Positions 37,101-46,761 of a DNA stretch of 64,000 nucleotides are shown here, piece after piece. The translations under genes and the position numbers were made by a program. Under the pieces are notes generated by a model. It made no database searches. It saw only the letters and a list, made by a program, of their open reading frames with translations, and was not told the origin of the DNA. Positions within the stretch are counted from its first letter, which is position 1. Each line of letters opens with the position of its first letter. The stretch comes from UKL13-2 sp044229235 (lineage in GTDB: Bacteria; Pseudomonadota; Gammaproteobacteria; Burkholderiales; Usitatibacteraceae). The stretch is from NCBI GenBank assembly GCA_044229235.1, contig JBGATH010000026.1, positions 1-64,000 on the forward strand, given 5' to 3'.

Positions 37101-40100
37101 GCAATGTGTAGTTGGTGGTGCCCTGCCCGACGCCGGTTAGCGTGATGTCAACGGAGCCGGCAGCCGTTGTGGCAATGGGCGAGGCGAATTCGAGAATCAC
37201 GGTGCAGGTCGCCGCCGCACTGACGGTACTACCGGCACACGTTCCACCGTTCACGGCAAATCCCGTCCCGGTAACCACCGCAGGCGTGGCGGAGAACGTA
37301 AATGCGCTACCGGAAATATTGGTCAGCGTCAGCGTCTGGGTTGCGGCGGGAGCACCCGCCACGACCGTGAATGGCGTTGGCGCTGCGACTACGGTCACCG
37401 GCTTGCGATATTGCAGCGGCACAAAGGTCTCGTTGTTGGCAAGGAAGGTGACTGTTACCGATGGGATGGAAAGAATGGACGGAAATGTCTGTGCGAACGG
37501 AAACAGTCCCACACCTGCGGGAGTGACGTCAATATCGGCCACGTAGGATTCTGTCTGGGTGAGGCCAAATGGCGTGGGATTGGAAAACACCTCGATGCGA
37601 TGGGTGCTCGCGCCCTTGGCGTTGATGTTGCCCTCGATGGTCGTCGATCCGGCTGCATCGTAGAGTACGCGCGTAATCTCGATCTCGGAATACAGCACGC
37701 TTGACGAGCTGCGCTGCACATTGCTCAGCACGGCACTGTTGCGGGTAAACAGCACATTGGCGCCCTGCGAGGCCACCACCACGTTCTGGTGCGCAAACAA
37801 GTTGTTACGCACTTGCAGGTTGTTGGCATTGAACGGCGAGGAAAGGTAGCTGCCGACGCCCTGCGAACTGCCCAGCGCCGGTACACGATTGCCGTTGCGA
37901 TCCACGCCAAAGAGGTTGTTGACCACCTGACCGGACACATTCCCAAGGTACTGGACGGCATCGCCGGTCGATGCGATCAGGTTGACGTCGGCGGCAGCAA
38001 TGCTGCCCACCTGAATACAGCAATGGCCCCCAAAGGCGTTTGCACCGGCCGAAACGCCTACGCCGTTCTTTGCCGGGGTAACGCCGTCCGTCAACACGCC
38101 GATAAAGTTGCCGCGAATATTCACACCTGTATACGCGAGAATGCCGGTCGCGAAGTTCGTGATCGACAGGCCCTGGATCACACCGTTGACGCCCAGCGGA
38201 AATTCGAGCCCGCTGCCACCGGACTGTAGCGCGCCATCCAGCCGGATACGGATGTCGGCATTGGTCTGTCCGGCTGCGGCGGTGTTGGCCGCGCTGCCTG
38301 GTTGCGAATAACCATCGATCGCTGTGTTGTTGCACGACACTGGCGGCAGAGGACCAAGCGGCTGGATGAGGTGTGGGCCTGGACCTGGAATATTGAAAGT
38401 GACAGTCTGCGCGCCGATGCAGTTGCCGTTGGCGAACGCAATTGCTGCCCGCAGCGAGCATGCCCCGGAGTCGTTGGTATTGGTTACTTCGGTGTTGCCG
38501 CAGGTACTCGTCACGGCAATCGTTTGGACCTGCGTCGCATCCGGCATGGTGCCGTTGGCAGCCTGAACGGTGAAATTGAAGGTGCCGGCGGCGGTGGGTG
38601 TGCCGGACAGCAAACCGGTAAGCGGGTTCAGGGTGAGCCCGGCGGGCAGGGAGCCGCTGATCACAGCCCAGCTGGCGGGTGAGGAGCCGTTTGCGGTGTA
38701 CTGATGCGTGTAGGCAACGCCGACAGTGCCTGCTGCCGGCGCCGTGCTGGTAATCGCCGGCGCCACCAACGAGACGGCTGCGGGAACGATGAACTGGCCA
38801 ATCGCGGTCGGGCCCGCGCCTGCACCGATCACTCCCACAATGGTCACGCTCGCCGTGTCAATCTCGCCAACGGTGTTGCTGCAACCGCCCGCGACGTATG
38901 CGCGAGTACCGGCCGGATTGAAGGACACGCCGTATGGGCAGCCAACCGGGCCATTGACGCTGAGCGGACCAACCGAGGCATTGGTCGCCGTATCAAAAAT
39001 ATTGACTTCATTCGCGTTGTAGTTGGCCACATACACGCGCGTACCTTGCGGGTTGACGGCAATTCCGATCGGGGTATTCCCGGAAAAGACCGTTGTCACC
39101 ACGGTGTTGCTTTGCGTGTCGATCACCGTCATGTTTCCGGATCCAGTACTTGCCACGTAGGCACGCGAGCCGGAAGGATTGAGCGCAATGCCGGTGCCGA
39201 CCACGACCCCAGGTATGGTTGCCACGACAGTGTTGGTCGCCGTGTCAATCACCGATACGTCGCTGCTTGCCTGATTCACCACATAGACGCGTGTTGCCGT
39301 AGAGTTCACGGCGACGCCATGGGGGCTGGTTCCCACGGGAATCGTTGCAATCACCATGTTGCTTGCCGTATCGATCACCGATACGTTGTCAGCAGCACGG
39401 TTCGTGACATAGACACGTGTGCCGGCGGTATTGACAGCGACACCGAAGGGATCGGTGCCGACAGGAATGGTGGCTGTGACGGTATTGGTCGCCGTGTCGA
39501 TGACCGAGATCGTGTTATTGGTCCGGCTCGTTACATAGACTCGCGTCGCGGCAGAATTGACCGCAACCCCATACGGCTGCAAGCCGACCGGTATCGTGGC
39601 AACAACGCTGGCTGTCGGCAAATCGATCACGGAAACGGTGCTGGCGCTGGCGTTGGCGATATAGGCAAACGGCCCGGTCGCCGCGACTCCGGCACCCCCG
39701 AGGGAACTGGACGCGGTGAGATTGGAGGTGACCACCTGGTACGACGCGCTCAACGAATAGTTGAACGAGCCTGCCGCCGTCGGCGTGAAAACCACGCTCA
39801 CGGTGCAACTGCCGAGCGCCGCCACCAGCAAGCCGCTGGTACACGGGGTCGCGCCCGACGGCGTGACGGCAAACAGGCCCGGTGGGCTAACGACAAGCGC
39901 GCTGGTCAACGTCACGCCGGCCGCAGACGAGTTTGTAAAGGTCACCGTTTGCGGCGCCGAACTTGCGCCGACAACGACATTTCCGAACGCAAGATTGGGC
40001 GCGAGCGAAACCGCCGGCGCGATACCACTGCCGGAAAGGCTGCTGTTGGCGCTGAGGTTCGAGGTCACCACCTGATACGGCGCAGCCAGCGTGTAATTGA

Positions 40101-43100
40101 AACTGCTGATGGACGTTGGCGTGAACGTCACGTTTACTGTGCAACTACCCATGGCCGGCACCACCAGGCCGTTGGTACACGGCGTCGCCCCCGCCGGCGT
40201 GACGGTAAATTGTCCGACCGGACTGACGGTCAGCGGTCCGGTCAGGGTGATGCTGACGGGCGAGGAATTGGTCAAAGTTACGGATTGCGGCGCGGAAGTC
40301 GTGCCTTCCGCTTGATTGCCGAACGAAAGATTCGGACTCAGCGTGATCGCGGGTGCAGCACTGCTGCCGGAAAGTGGCACGCTATGCGGACTGCCGGCGG
40401 CGTTGCTGGTGAAACTCAGCGAGTGGCTGAACGAACCGATTGAAGTCGGCTTGAACACCATGTTGATGGTGCAACTCTGTCCCGGAGTCAGCGTTTGCGG
40501 CGTGCCGGCGAGCGCGCCCCCCGCCCCATCCGAGCCGAAATTGCAATAGTGCGCGGCGTTGGGCGCCGGCCCGCCGGTGGTGTCAACGAACAAACCGGCT
40601 GGCGACACTTGAACCGCACTAATCACGAGATTGGCTGTGCCGGTGTTTTGAATGGTGATGGCCTGGACCGCGCTGGCCGCGCCTTCCACCGTAACCGGGA
40701 ACGCGCCCGAGCCAGTCAGCGAGACCACGGGCGCGGGGGCTGCAGCGATGGCCAACGTGACACCTTGCGTCGAATCGGGGAGCGTGCCGTTGCTTGCCTG
40801 CACGGTAAACGTGCTTGAACCCGCTGCAGTGGGTGTGCCTGACAGAACACCACCCGCACTGAGAGTCAACCCCGCCGGCAGTGCGCCAGCAATAACCGTC
40901 CAGCCGATGGTGGGAGTGCCGTTCGCAGTGAACGTAAAGGTGTAAGGCGTCCCGACTGTACCGGTGGGCGGTGCCCCGCTGGTGATGGTGGGCGCAACAG
41001 TAACGCCGATCGCATTGAGGCTTTCCGTCGCCGTGTATTGCGGATCAGCACCGAGGCCGCCGAGGAAGCCAATGTTCACCGTTCCATTGGTCGATCCGGT
41101 TCCGGAGGCGGTGATGGTCGCCGTGACGCTACAACTTGCACCGGGCGCGAGTACGGCGCCGTTATTGCAGGGGGTGCCGCCACTACCGACCGCAGTGAAA
41201 CCGAGGCCGCCGACGGTGAAGCTATTGATCGTGTAGCTGGTCGGAAACGGCGTTGAATTGGACGTATTGGTAAAGGTGAAGTTCTGATTGACCGGTGACC
41301 CGACCGGGACATTGCCGAAACTGATCGAGGCCGGCGACAACGTGAACGGCAGGTCATAGCCAATCGCATTCAGGCTTTCGGAAGCGGTGTATTGGGGGTC
41401 GGCGCCCAGACCACCGAGGAAGCCGATGCTTACGGTGCCGTTGGTCGAACCCGGGCCGGTCGCCGTGATCGTGGCGCTGACCGTGCAGCTTGCTGCCGGC
41501 GCGAGCACGGTGCCGATATTGCAGGGCGTGCCGCCGCTGCCGACAGCAGTGAAGCCAAGCCCGGATACGTTGAAACTGTTGATGGTGTAGCTGGTCGGAA
41601 ACGGCGTTGAATCTGACGTGTTGGTGAAGGTGTACGTCTGGCTTACGGGCAGCGTGCGCGGCACATTCCCGAAACTGATCGAGGCCGGCGATTGCGTGAA
41701 CGGCAGCAGGTAGCCGTTGCCGTTGGCATTCTGCGTCGCGGAATAACTTGGGCCGGTCCCGAATGGCTGGAATCCGACCGTCGTCGTGCCGTTGGAACTG
41801 CCCGGGCCGGTCGCGGTGAAGGTCACGGTATAGGTACAACCCGCCCCGCCATTGACGACCGCGCCGATGTTGCAGGGGCTCGCACCCGAGGGCGTCACGC
41901 TGAACCCCAGACCCGTGATCGACAGTGCCGTAATCGTGTACGGCGCGGCAGAAGGATTATTGAATGTAGAGATCTGGTTTACGCCCAGACTGACCGGCGC
42001 ATTGCCGAAGGCGATGGACGCGGGGGAAATCGAGGCGTTCGGCGGCAAGCCGGTGCCGGTCAGCGATATGGTGGTGGGACTGGTCGGCGCATTGGAGTTG
42101 ACGGTGATGTTGCCACTCAGCGCCCCGGTGACATTGGGCGCAAAGATCAGGTTCAGAACACAAGTGCCGGCCGGGGGGATGTTGATCGGCCCGCCGGTTT
42201 GCGGCGCGCCCCCCGCGTTGGACCCAAACCCGCAATAGTGGGTCGCCTGTGGAGCCGGGCCGCCGCTGGTGTCGGGAAACACGCCGGGGTTGCTGTGCGT
42301 AATGCTGCCAAGCGTAAGCGTCCCGGTACCGGTATTGGTGATGGTGATGGCCTGCACCGCACTGCCGTTGCCCACGGCAATGCTTGGAAAGGTCGTCGTA
42401 CCCGTCACTGAAATCGCGGGCACCCCTGGCGTGACGGCGACACTTGCCGACGGCGGACCGGTGCCAACAGCATTGGTCGCCGTGACTGAACAGGTGTACG
42501 GGGTGCCGTTGGCGAGACCGGTGACGGTAATCGGCGACGCCGCGCCGCCCGCGCTGACCGGGCCGGGCGCACAGGTGGCGGTGTAGCCGGTGATGGCGCT
42601 GCCGCCGTTGAAGGCGGGGGGAGTGAAATTGATGGTTGCCGAGCCATTGCCCGGGGTGGCGGTGCCGATGGTCGGCGCACCGGGCGGGCTGGGGCCGCCG
42701 ATGAACAATCCAAATGCGTATGGTCCCGACCCCACTGGCACCGTTGCAACAACGGTGTTGCTACCGGTATCGATCACCGACACATCGTTGCTGGTCGTGT
42801 TCGCCACATACACGCGGCTGCCATCCGGCGTAATCGAAATGCCACGGGGTGCGGTGCCGACGGGTACTGATGCAATTACGGTATTGGTCGCCGTGTTAAC
42901 CACGGCGACGCTATTGCCGCCAGACGCCGAGACGTAGGCGCGGGTTCCATCCGGCGAAACCACGACACCGTACGGCGTCGCAATGCCAGTTACTGTGCCG
43001 ACAACCGAATCAGTAGCCGTGTTAATTACACTTACCGAGTCCGGCGTGCTGTTTGCCACATAAACGAACGTACCGGCTGGATTAATTGCGATACCTTGCG

Positions 43101-43752
43101 GGGCCGCGCCTACGGTCACAGTGGTACTCACCGTATTGCTGCCGGCATTGAGCACTGATACGGTATTGCCCGAAAAGTGTGCCACGTAAACCTTTGTGCC
43201 GTCAGGCGTGACGGCCACGCCGGACGGGCCGGTCGCGACGGTGACCGTAGTCAGCACAGTGTTGGATGTTGTGTCGATCACGGAAACCGTAGTTCCACCT
43301 GCATGCGTCACGTACGCGCGGGTACCCGCAGCATTGACGGCGATACCAATCGGATTGGCGGCCACCGTGATGGATGAAGTCACGGTATTGGTGGCGGTGC
43401 TAATGACAAAGATATTGGTACCCGGGTTGTTGGTGACATACACCTGGGTACCATCCGGGTGGACGGCGACACCTTGAGGGCTTCCGGGTGTGGAAACCGT
43501 CGCCACGACGCCATTGGTCGCCACATCGATCACAGAAACATCGCCCAGCGCAGCGCGATTGGAGATATACGCGAACGGCGCCGACCACGCCGGCGCAGCC
43601 GTGACCAGGCCCAGCACCACGGCGAACACGGACACAAGGCCTGGCCGCTTCCAGACCCGGCCTGTGGATTGTCCACAGCGGTACCGGAGCCCCCTGGGGA
43701 AGTTTGCCAAGTTGCCTATCGCGGCACGCAATAGCGTGTCCCCTGTTGCCAT
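34102..43752 (-). CDS. Giant secreted YVTN beta-propeller / Ig-like / beta-helix protein
   Basis: 3216 residues from ATG 43752 with GGGAG upstream. A long signal peptide ends near residue 57 (APAWSA). Approximate order: YVTN seven-blade-type propeller (58-346), FN3 (354-444), Hydin/choice-of-anchor-D modules including two 118-residue near-copies (443-915), He_PIG Ig-like (916-1006), Hydin-type modules (1007-1360), propeller 2 (1361-1651), He_PIG (1651-1747), a CSLREA motif (NDSGACSLRAAIAFAN) with a right-handed beta-helix (about 1750-2100), Hydin-type modules, propeller 3 (about 2464-2770) and final Hydin modules. No catalytic motif, LPXTG or PEP-CTERM anchor was seen. An adhesin or surface-layer role is inferred. 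It is divergent from a two-component system. Confidence 0.9.
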   Translation of the reverse strand: MATGDTLLRAAIGNLANFPRGLRYRCGQSTGRVWKRPGLVSVFAVVLGLVTAAPAWSAPFAYISNRAALGDVSVIDVATNGVVATVSTPGSPQGVAVHPDGTQVYVTNNPGTNIFVISTATNTVTSSITVAANPIGIAVNAAGTRAYVTHAGGTTVSVIDTTSNTVLTTVTVATGPSGVAVTPDGTKVYVAHFSGNTVSVLNAGSNTVSTTVTVGAAPQGIAINPAGTFVYVANSTPDSVSVINTATDSVVGTVTGIATPYGVVVSPDGTRAYVSASGGNSVAVVNTATNTVIASVPVGTAPRGISITPDGSRVYVANTTSNDVSVIDTGSNTVVATVPVGSGPYAFGLFIGGPSPPGAPTIGTATPGNGSATINFTPPAFNGGSAITGYTATCAPGPVSAGGAASPITVTGLANGTPYTCSVTATNAVGTGPPSASVAVTPGVPAISVTGTTTFPSIAVGNGSAVQAITITNTGTGTLTLGSITHSNPGVFPDTSGGPAPQATHYCGFGSNAGGAPQTGGPINIPPAGTCVLNLIFAPNVTGALSGNITVNSNAPTSPTTISLTGTGLPPNASISPASIAFGNAPVSLGVNQISTFNNPSAAPYTITALSITGLGFSVTPSGASPCNIGAVVNGGAGCTYTVTFTATGPGSSNGTTTVGFQPFGTGPSYSATQNANGNGYLLPFTQSPASISFGNVPRTLPVSQTYTFTNTSDSTPFPTSYTINSFNVSGLGFTAVGSGGTPCNIGTVLAPAASCTVSATITATGPGSTNGTVSIGFLGGLGADPQYTASESLNAIGYDLPFTLSPASISFGNVPVGSPVNQNFTFTNTSNSTPFPTSYTINSFTVGGLGFTAVGSGGTPCNNGAVLAPGASCSVTATITASGTGSTNGTVNIGFLGGLGADPQYTATESLNAIGVTVAPTITSGAPPTGTVGTPYTFTFTANGTPTIGWTVIAGALPAGLTLSAGGVLSGTPTAAGSSTFTVQASNGTLPDSTQGVTLAIAAAPAPVVSLTGSGAFPVTVEGAASAVQAITIQNTGTANLVISAVQVSPAGLFVDTTGGPAPNAAHYCNFGSDGAGGALAGTPQTLTPGQSCTINMVFKPTSIGSFSHSLSFTSNAAGSPHSVPLSGSSAAPAITLSPNLSFGNQAEGTTSAPQSVTLTNSSPVSITLTGPLTVSPVGQFTVTPAGATPCTNGLVVPAMGSCTVNVTFTPTSISSFNYTLAAPYQVVTSNLSANSSLSGSGIAPAVSLAPNLAFGNVVVGASSAPQTVTFTNSSAAGVTLTSALVVSPPGLFAVTPSGATPCTSGLLVAALGSCTVSVVFTPTAAGSFNYSLSASYQVVTSNLTASSSLGGAGVAATGPFAYIANASASTVSVIDLPTASVVATIPVGLQPYGVAVNSAATRVYVTSRTNNTISVIDTATNTVTATIPVGTDPFGVAVNTAGTRVYVTNRAADNVSVIDTASNMVIATIPVGTSPHGVAVNSTATRVYVVNQASSDVSVIDTATNTVVATIPGVVVGTGIALNPSGSRAYVASTGSGNMTVIDTQSNTVVTTVFSGNTPIGIAVNPQGTRVYVANYNANEVNIFDTATNASVGPLSVNGPVGCPYGVSFNPAGTRAYVAGGCSNTVGEIDTASVTIVGVIGAGAGPTAIGQFIVPAAVSLVAPAITSTAPAAGTVGVAYTHQYTANGSSPASWAVISGSLPAGLTLNPLTGLLSGTPTAAGTFNFTVQAANGTMPDATQVQTIAVTSTCGNTEVTNTNDSGACSLRAAIAFANGNCIGAQTVTFNIPGPGPHLIQPLGPLPPVSCNNTAIDGYSQPGSAANTAAAGQTNADIRIRLDGALQSGGSGLEFPLGVNGVIQGLSITNFATGILAYTGVNIRGNFIGVLTDGVTPAKNGVGVSAGANAFGGHCCIQVGSIAAADVNLIASTGDAVQYLGNVSGQVVNNLFGVDRNGNRVPALGSSQGVGSYLSSPFNANNLQVRNNLFAHQNVVVASQGANVLFTRNSAVLSNVQRSSSSVLYSEIEITRVLYDAAGSTTIEGNINAKGASTHRIEVFSNPTPFGLTQTESYVADIDVTPAGVGLFPFAQTFPSILSIPSVTVTFLANNETFVPLQYRKPVTVVAAPTPFTVVAGAPAATQTLTLTNISGSAFTFSATPAVVTGTGFAVNGGTCAGSTVSAAATCTVILEFASPIATTAAGSVDITLTGVGQGTTNYTLPVDTVYRFALTGTATAPVGPVFTPSTASLTFAAQSVATTSAPQTLTITNTGTAVMSILGPSITGPFAISANSCTGLAPAGTCTMSITFTPTVAGAATGTLSIPTNAPGSPHTIGLSGTGVTTSTPTMTVAFAPASVLTATNATMTLTLSNPNASPAIISIGGAVSVPGLSMSGLVDGCSASASIGTGNIDLGMAGSIPALGSCTISVQVQSATAGSFPVTVSPGNLVTSFGNNTNTSTATLTVNAVATGPFAYIPIFTSFSGSTVSVIDLPTNTLATTISVGVGPVGAAVNYAGTRAYISNQQSNSISVIDTATNTVVATVPVGSQPGAAAVNPAGTRVYVPNQSSASLSVIDATTNSVIATITGLSTPVSTAVHPSGAKAYVALNASNTLGVIDATTNTLSASIPVCSAPYQPVVNSSGTKVYVVCTSGSVSVVDTGTASVIATITVGTNARGIALTPNGAQAWVTNTGSNNVSVIDTATNTVTATLMAGSSPWGVAGNAAGTRMYVANNASNSVTVFDTGSNAIVATVPVGVGPLAVGQFVQPAAVVAAPAVALSPSALTFGVRTVNTTSPVQVVTLSNSGSASLVISSITSSGDFAFTTTCPISTPPIAPAGTCSVNISFTPLTAAALSGSVTITSNAPGSPHVISLSGTGAAVGVTNIAVNPTSVDFGTVTIATGSQPFTVTVSNTGFANLLLSAITTSGPFARTNRPSVPPDCGASVAPGAACSISLVFTPAVVGAASGQLSITHNASGSPSLVALTGLATAVPVPVLSVAPRVAFGDQIINTATSLALNLSNTGTATLNIGSVALSGSSDFSQSGTCRVVAAGGSCVIDLGFRPSSIGTRTAQLDITSNTGSQSPSTTVGTSIAISGNGILAPRPAAEVSLTAIGFGNAIFGGATTSQLVTLKSVGSSPLDVRNIFTSGADFVQMNSCAGSLSTNASCLISIAFSPLSMGAKSGELQMITNAIDSPHKVQLTGTGCRWFSQTASRFFITSCGN
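41009..41714 (-). repeat. Two 354-bp tandem copies inside the giant gene
   Basis: The CATTSAGGCTTTC sites at 41013 and 41367 mark a 354-bp (118-codon) period. Both copies encode PFPTSYTINSF, GLGFTAVGSGGTPCN and GGLGADPQYTA segments ending in LNAIG, with only scattered differences. This is a recent in-frame module duplication that lengthens the protein stalk. Confidence 0.88.
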
Positions 43753-44172
43753 CGCAATCTCCCTTTACCCCAACCGATCGGGTCGCCGGTGCAGCACTTC
43801 ACTGGATTCGCGCGATTCCTGGGTCATTTCTTCCCGTGCAGGGCTTCAGTCCGGCAGCGCCTGAACCTAATGCCGATGCACGATTGCTGGTGTGATATTG
43901 CCCACATTTCGAGCGCACCATGCCATGGATTCGGTTACAGCCTACTCCTCCGGGCGCCACAGGCATAGTGGCTTTCACACACATCCCACAAATGAGGGAT
44001 ATTCGTGGACGCCGGTAAAAGCCTATGGTGTCGGTAAGATAGCGACAAAACTTCCGCTGCACGCGGTCTATCGAGCAACAGGAAAACACAACAACAGCCT
44101 GCAGGCGACCGCACTCATGAGCCAAAACTTCACCCAACATACCCGCCGCTTTCCAGGGCAACCGGGCCGCCG
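43753..44172. promoter_or_regulatory. 420-bp gap between giant protein gene and response regulator
   Basis: No gene is recognised. A 94-codon plus-strand frame at 43892-44176 runs into the regulator start and has no family features. The region must hold promoters for both divergent transcripts. No clear box pair or operator palindrome stands out. Confidence 0.5.
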
Positions 44173-44832
44173 ATGACCCGCGTCCTCATCGTCGAAGACG
44201 ACGCCGCTTTTCGCCGCCGCTACGCGCAAATGCTGGCGCACGATCCGGCTTTCGAAGTGGTCGCCAGCGTCGACAGCGGTGGAGAAGGCCTTGCCATGCT
44301 GGATCTGCGCAAACCCGATGTGCTGTTGATAGACCTCGGCTTGCCGGACATCAGCGGCATTGAAGTCATTCGCCATGCCAACCAGACATTGCCCAAGTGC
44401 GAATGTATGGTGGTGACCGTGTTTGGCGATGAAGAGCATGTGCTGGCATCGATCGAGGCCGGTGCCGCCGGGTATCTGCTCAAGGACGCCTCGGAAGAAA
44501 GCTTCCTGGCCGGCATCCGCGAGCTTATCGCCGGCGGCTCTCCGATCAGCCCGATCATCGCGCGACGACTGCTCAAGCGCTTCCAGGCAGAGCCCGCGAC
44601 TGTGGATGCCGCCCCGGAGAATGCTTCCGGCGTGGCGCTGTCCGACCGCGAACGGGAGATACTGCTGCTGGCCTCCAAAGGCTTCAACTACCCCGAGATG
44701 GGTAAACTCATGGGCATCTCGCCCCACACCGTCACCAGTCATGTCAAGAAAATCTACCGAAAGCTGGCGGTGCACTCTCGTGGGGAGGCTGTTTTTGAGG
44801 CGAACCGCATGGGACTCATCCGCACCCTGTAG
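44173..44832 (+). CDS. NarL/FixJ-type response regulator
   Basis: 219 residues. The receiver domain (about 1-120) has the acidic pair EDD near 8-10, the phospho-acceptor Asp54 in LLIDLGLPDIS and Lys in YLLKDAS. A LuxR-type helix-turn-helix (about 150-212) has LSDREREILLLASKGFNYPEMGK and a recognition helix HTVTSHVKKIYRKL. The histidine-kinase gene begins one base after its stop, so the two form a cognate pair. The divergent giant secreted protein gene is a plausible target. Confidence 0.94.
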   Translation: MTRVLIVEDDAAFRRRYAQMLAHDPAFEVVASVDSGGEGLAMLDLRKPDVLLIDLGLPDISGIEVIRHANQTLPKCECMVVTVFGDEEHVLASIEAGAAGYLLKDASEESFLAGIRELIAGGSPISPIIARRLLKRFQAEPATVDAAPENASGVALSDREREILLLASKGFNYPEMGKLMGISPHTVTSHVKKIYRKLAVHSRGEAVFEANRMGLIRTL

Positions 44833-44833
44833 C

Positions 44834-46711
44834 GTGAAGCGCGCGGCGGCTGTGGCGGGCGGCGTCGCGGCCATTCAGATGTTCGCGGCAATGGCGCGTG
44901 CCGGTGTAGCGGCGCTGGCGGCACTCTGCTGGATACCTGCATCGCTGGCGCAGACCACCGACAGCACGCCCACGCCGATCATCCAGTTCACCACTGCTGA
45001 ATTCGCGCATACCGGCGCGCGCCAGCATCCCGACCCCACCACCGCATGGAAGAACGTGGAGTTGCCCGACAGCTGGCGCAAGCAGGCGCGCGGCCGCGAT
45101 CGAATCGGCTGGTACCGGTTGCGCTTCTCGTTGCAAAAAGCGCCGCGTTCACCGCAGGCAATCTACATTCCACGCGTGACCAACAACGTCGCGGTACACA
45201 TGAACTCCGTGCTGCTGGGCGTAAGCGGCCGCATCGAGGCCCGCGAACTGAGCTGGAATACCGCGCAGCTATTCTTCGTGCCCCCCAGTATGCTGCGGGA
45301 CGGCGACAACGAGATACTGCTTCGACTCCACCCGGACGATATGGCGCGCGCCGGTATTTCGCGGGTCGAGTTTGGCGACCAGCCACAACTGCGCGAGCGC
45401 TTCGAACAGCGGCTCTTCATCCAGTCGCTGGCGCCGAAGTTCATTGCCGGCCTGCTCGGCCTGACTGCGATCCTGTCGTTGTCCCTCTGGGCCAGCCGCC
45501 GGCAGGAGACGGTGTTCGGATTTTTCGGCTTGTTGTGCCTGGCCATGATAGCCCGCCTCTGGCACACCTTTACCCGTGACCCCGATTCGCTGGGCTGGGT
45601 GTTCGCGGCACCATCCATCTCCTGGATGATCGCGATGGAAACCTATTTTGTGTTGCGTTTCTGCGGGCAGTTTTCGCCGCGATTCGAAAAAATCACCGTT
45701 GCCCATGCCGTGCTCTCCACCTTGCTGCTGCTGCTTTTCTACAGCGCGCAGGCCGTGGCCGCCGTGTTTCTCATCAACACGATCCTTGGCATCGCCATGC
45801 TGTGGGTGCTGACGCGGGCGCTCACCCGGCAACCGCGCTTCGAGAACCTGTCGCTGCTGCTGGCCGTGTACATCAATTTCGCCCTCGCCATTCACGACCT
45901 CATCAATTACCAGGAGCTGATCGAGTTCGACACGTTGTACGTGCTGCCGCTGGGCGGTCCGCTGTTGCTGTTCGCCGTTGCGGTGCTGCTGATGCGTCGC
46001 TTCGTGCAGGTGCTCGACCAGCACGAAGCATTCAACGCGCAGCTGGTGACGCGCGTTCAGGAACGCGAACGCGAACTGACGCTCAGTTACGAACGCCTGC
46101 GTACGCTTGATGCGCAGCGCACCACCGCCGAAGAGCGCCAACGGCTGATGCGCGACATGCACGACGGCATCGGCTCGCACCTCATGTCGACATTGGCGCT
46201 GGCGCGGCTGGGTACGCTGTCGCAGGACGACATGCAGGAGACACTGGCCAACTGCATCGATGAGCTCAAGATCACCATCGACTCGCTGGAGCCGGTTGAA
46301 AGCGACCTGCTGGTGGTGCTGGGCAATTTGCGGTATCGCCTCGAACCCAGACTCAAGGCTGCCGGGATCGAACTGGAATGGGCTGTGAATGACCTGCCGC
46401 CGCTGGCCTACCTGGATCCGGCGAATACGCGCAGCATCCTGCTCATCGTCCAGGAGGCATTCACCAATACGTTGAAGCACGCGAAGGCGCACCGCATCAC
46501 ACTTTCCACCGGCGTGGACTACACCAATGCGCGGATCTGGGTACGGGTCACCGATGACGGCGTCGGTTTTACCGCCAGCCAGTCCGACGGCCGTGGACTG
46601 GAAAACATGCGCAGCCGTGCCGCGAAGCTCAGCGGCGTGGTCGAAGTCGTGCCACTCAAGGGCGGCGGCACCTGCGTCAACCTGTACCTTCCGCTGGCCA
46701 AGATTGCCTAG
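44834..46711 (+). CDS. Membrane sensor histidine kinase (7TMR-DISM type, HisKA_3)
   Basis: 625 residues from GTG 44834; ATG 44879 would give 610 and an equally good signal peptide (MFAAMARAGVAAL..PASLAQ). A periplasmic beta-sandwich domain (about 60-200) binds an unknown ligand. Seven membrane helices follow (about 210-405), then a coiled coil, a HisKA_3 dimerisation box with the phospho-His in MRDMHDGIGSHLMS (about 443), and an HATPase with N-box EAFTNTLKHAKA and GRGLENMRSRA. It phosphorylates the adjacent NarL-type regulator. Confidence 0.9.
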   Translation: MKRAAAVAGGVAAIQMFAAMARAGVAALAALCWIPASLAQTTDSTPTPIIQFTTAEFAHTGARQHPDPTTAWKNVELPDSWRKQARGRDRIGWYRLRFSLQKAPRSPQAIYIPRVTNNVAVHMNSVLLGVSGRIEARELSWNTAQLFFVPPSMLRDGDNEILLRLHPDDMARAGISRVEFGDQPQLRERFEQRLFIQSLAPKFIAGLLGLTAILSLSLWASRRQETVFGFFGLLCLAMIARLWHTFTRDPDSLGWVFAAPSISWMIAMETYFVLRFCGQFSPRFEKITVAHAVLSTLLLLLFYSAQAVAAVFLINTILGIAMLWVLTRALTRQPRFENLSLLLAVYINFALAIHDLINYQELIEFDTLYVLPLGGPLLLFAVAVLLMRRFVQVLDQHEAFNAQLVTRVQERERELTLSYERLRTLDAQRTTAEERQRLMRDMHDGIGSHLMSTLALARLGTLSQDDMQETLANCIDELKITIDSLEPVESDLLVVLGNLRYRLEPRLKAAGIELEWAVNDLPPLAYLDPANTRSILLIVQEAFTNTLKHAKAHRITLSTGVDYTNARIWVRVTDDGVGFTASQSDGRGLENMRSRAAKLSGVVEVVPLKGGGTCVNLYLPLAKIA

Positions 46712-46761
46712 CGGGCATATTTCTTGAACGGCCTGTTTCCTCCTGACCACCTTTGCCCGCT

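Noticed and set aside
38704..40443. Long plus-strand open frames opposite the giant gene (also 34181-35869 and others)
   Set aside because: They mirror the repetitive coding strand, have Arg/His/Gly-rich composition without domains, and lack ribosome sites.
43798..43866. Possible seventh copy of the 66-bp palindrome
   Set aside because: Some similarity to the core (GGATTCGCGCGATTCCTGGG) but the arms do not pair and the ends do not match.
46711..46760. GCGGGCA/TGCCCGC inverted repeat between the sensor kinase and the last aor gene
   Set aside because: Only a 7-bp stem with a 36-base loop and no T-run; not convincing as a terminator.
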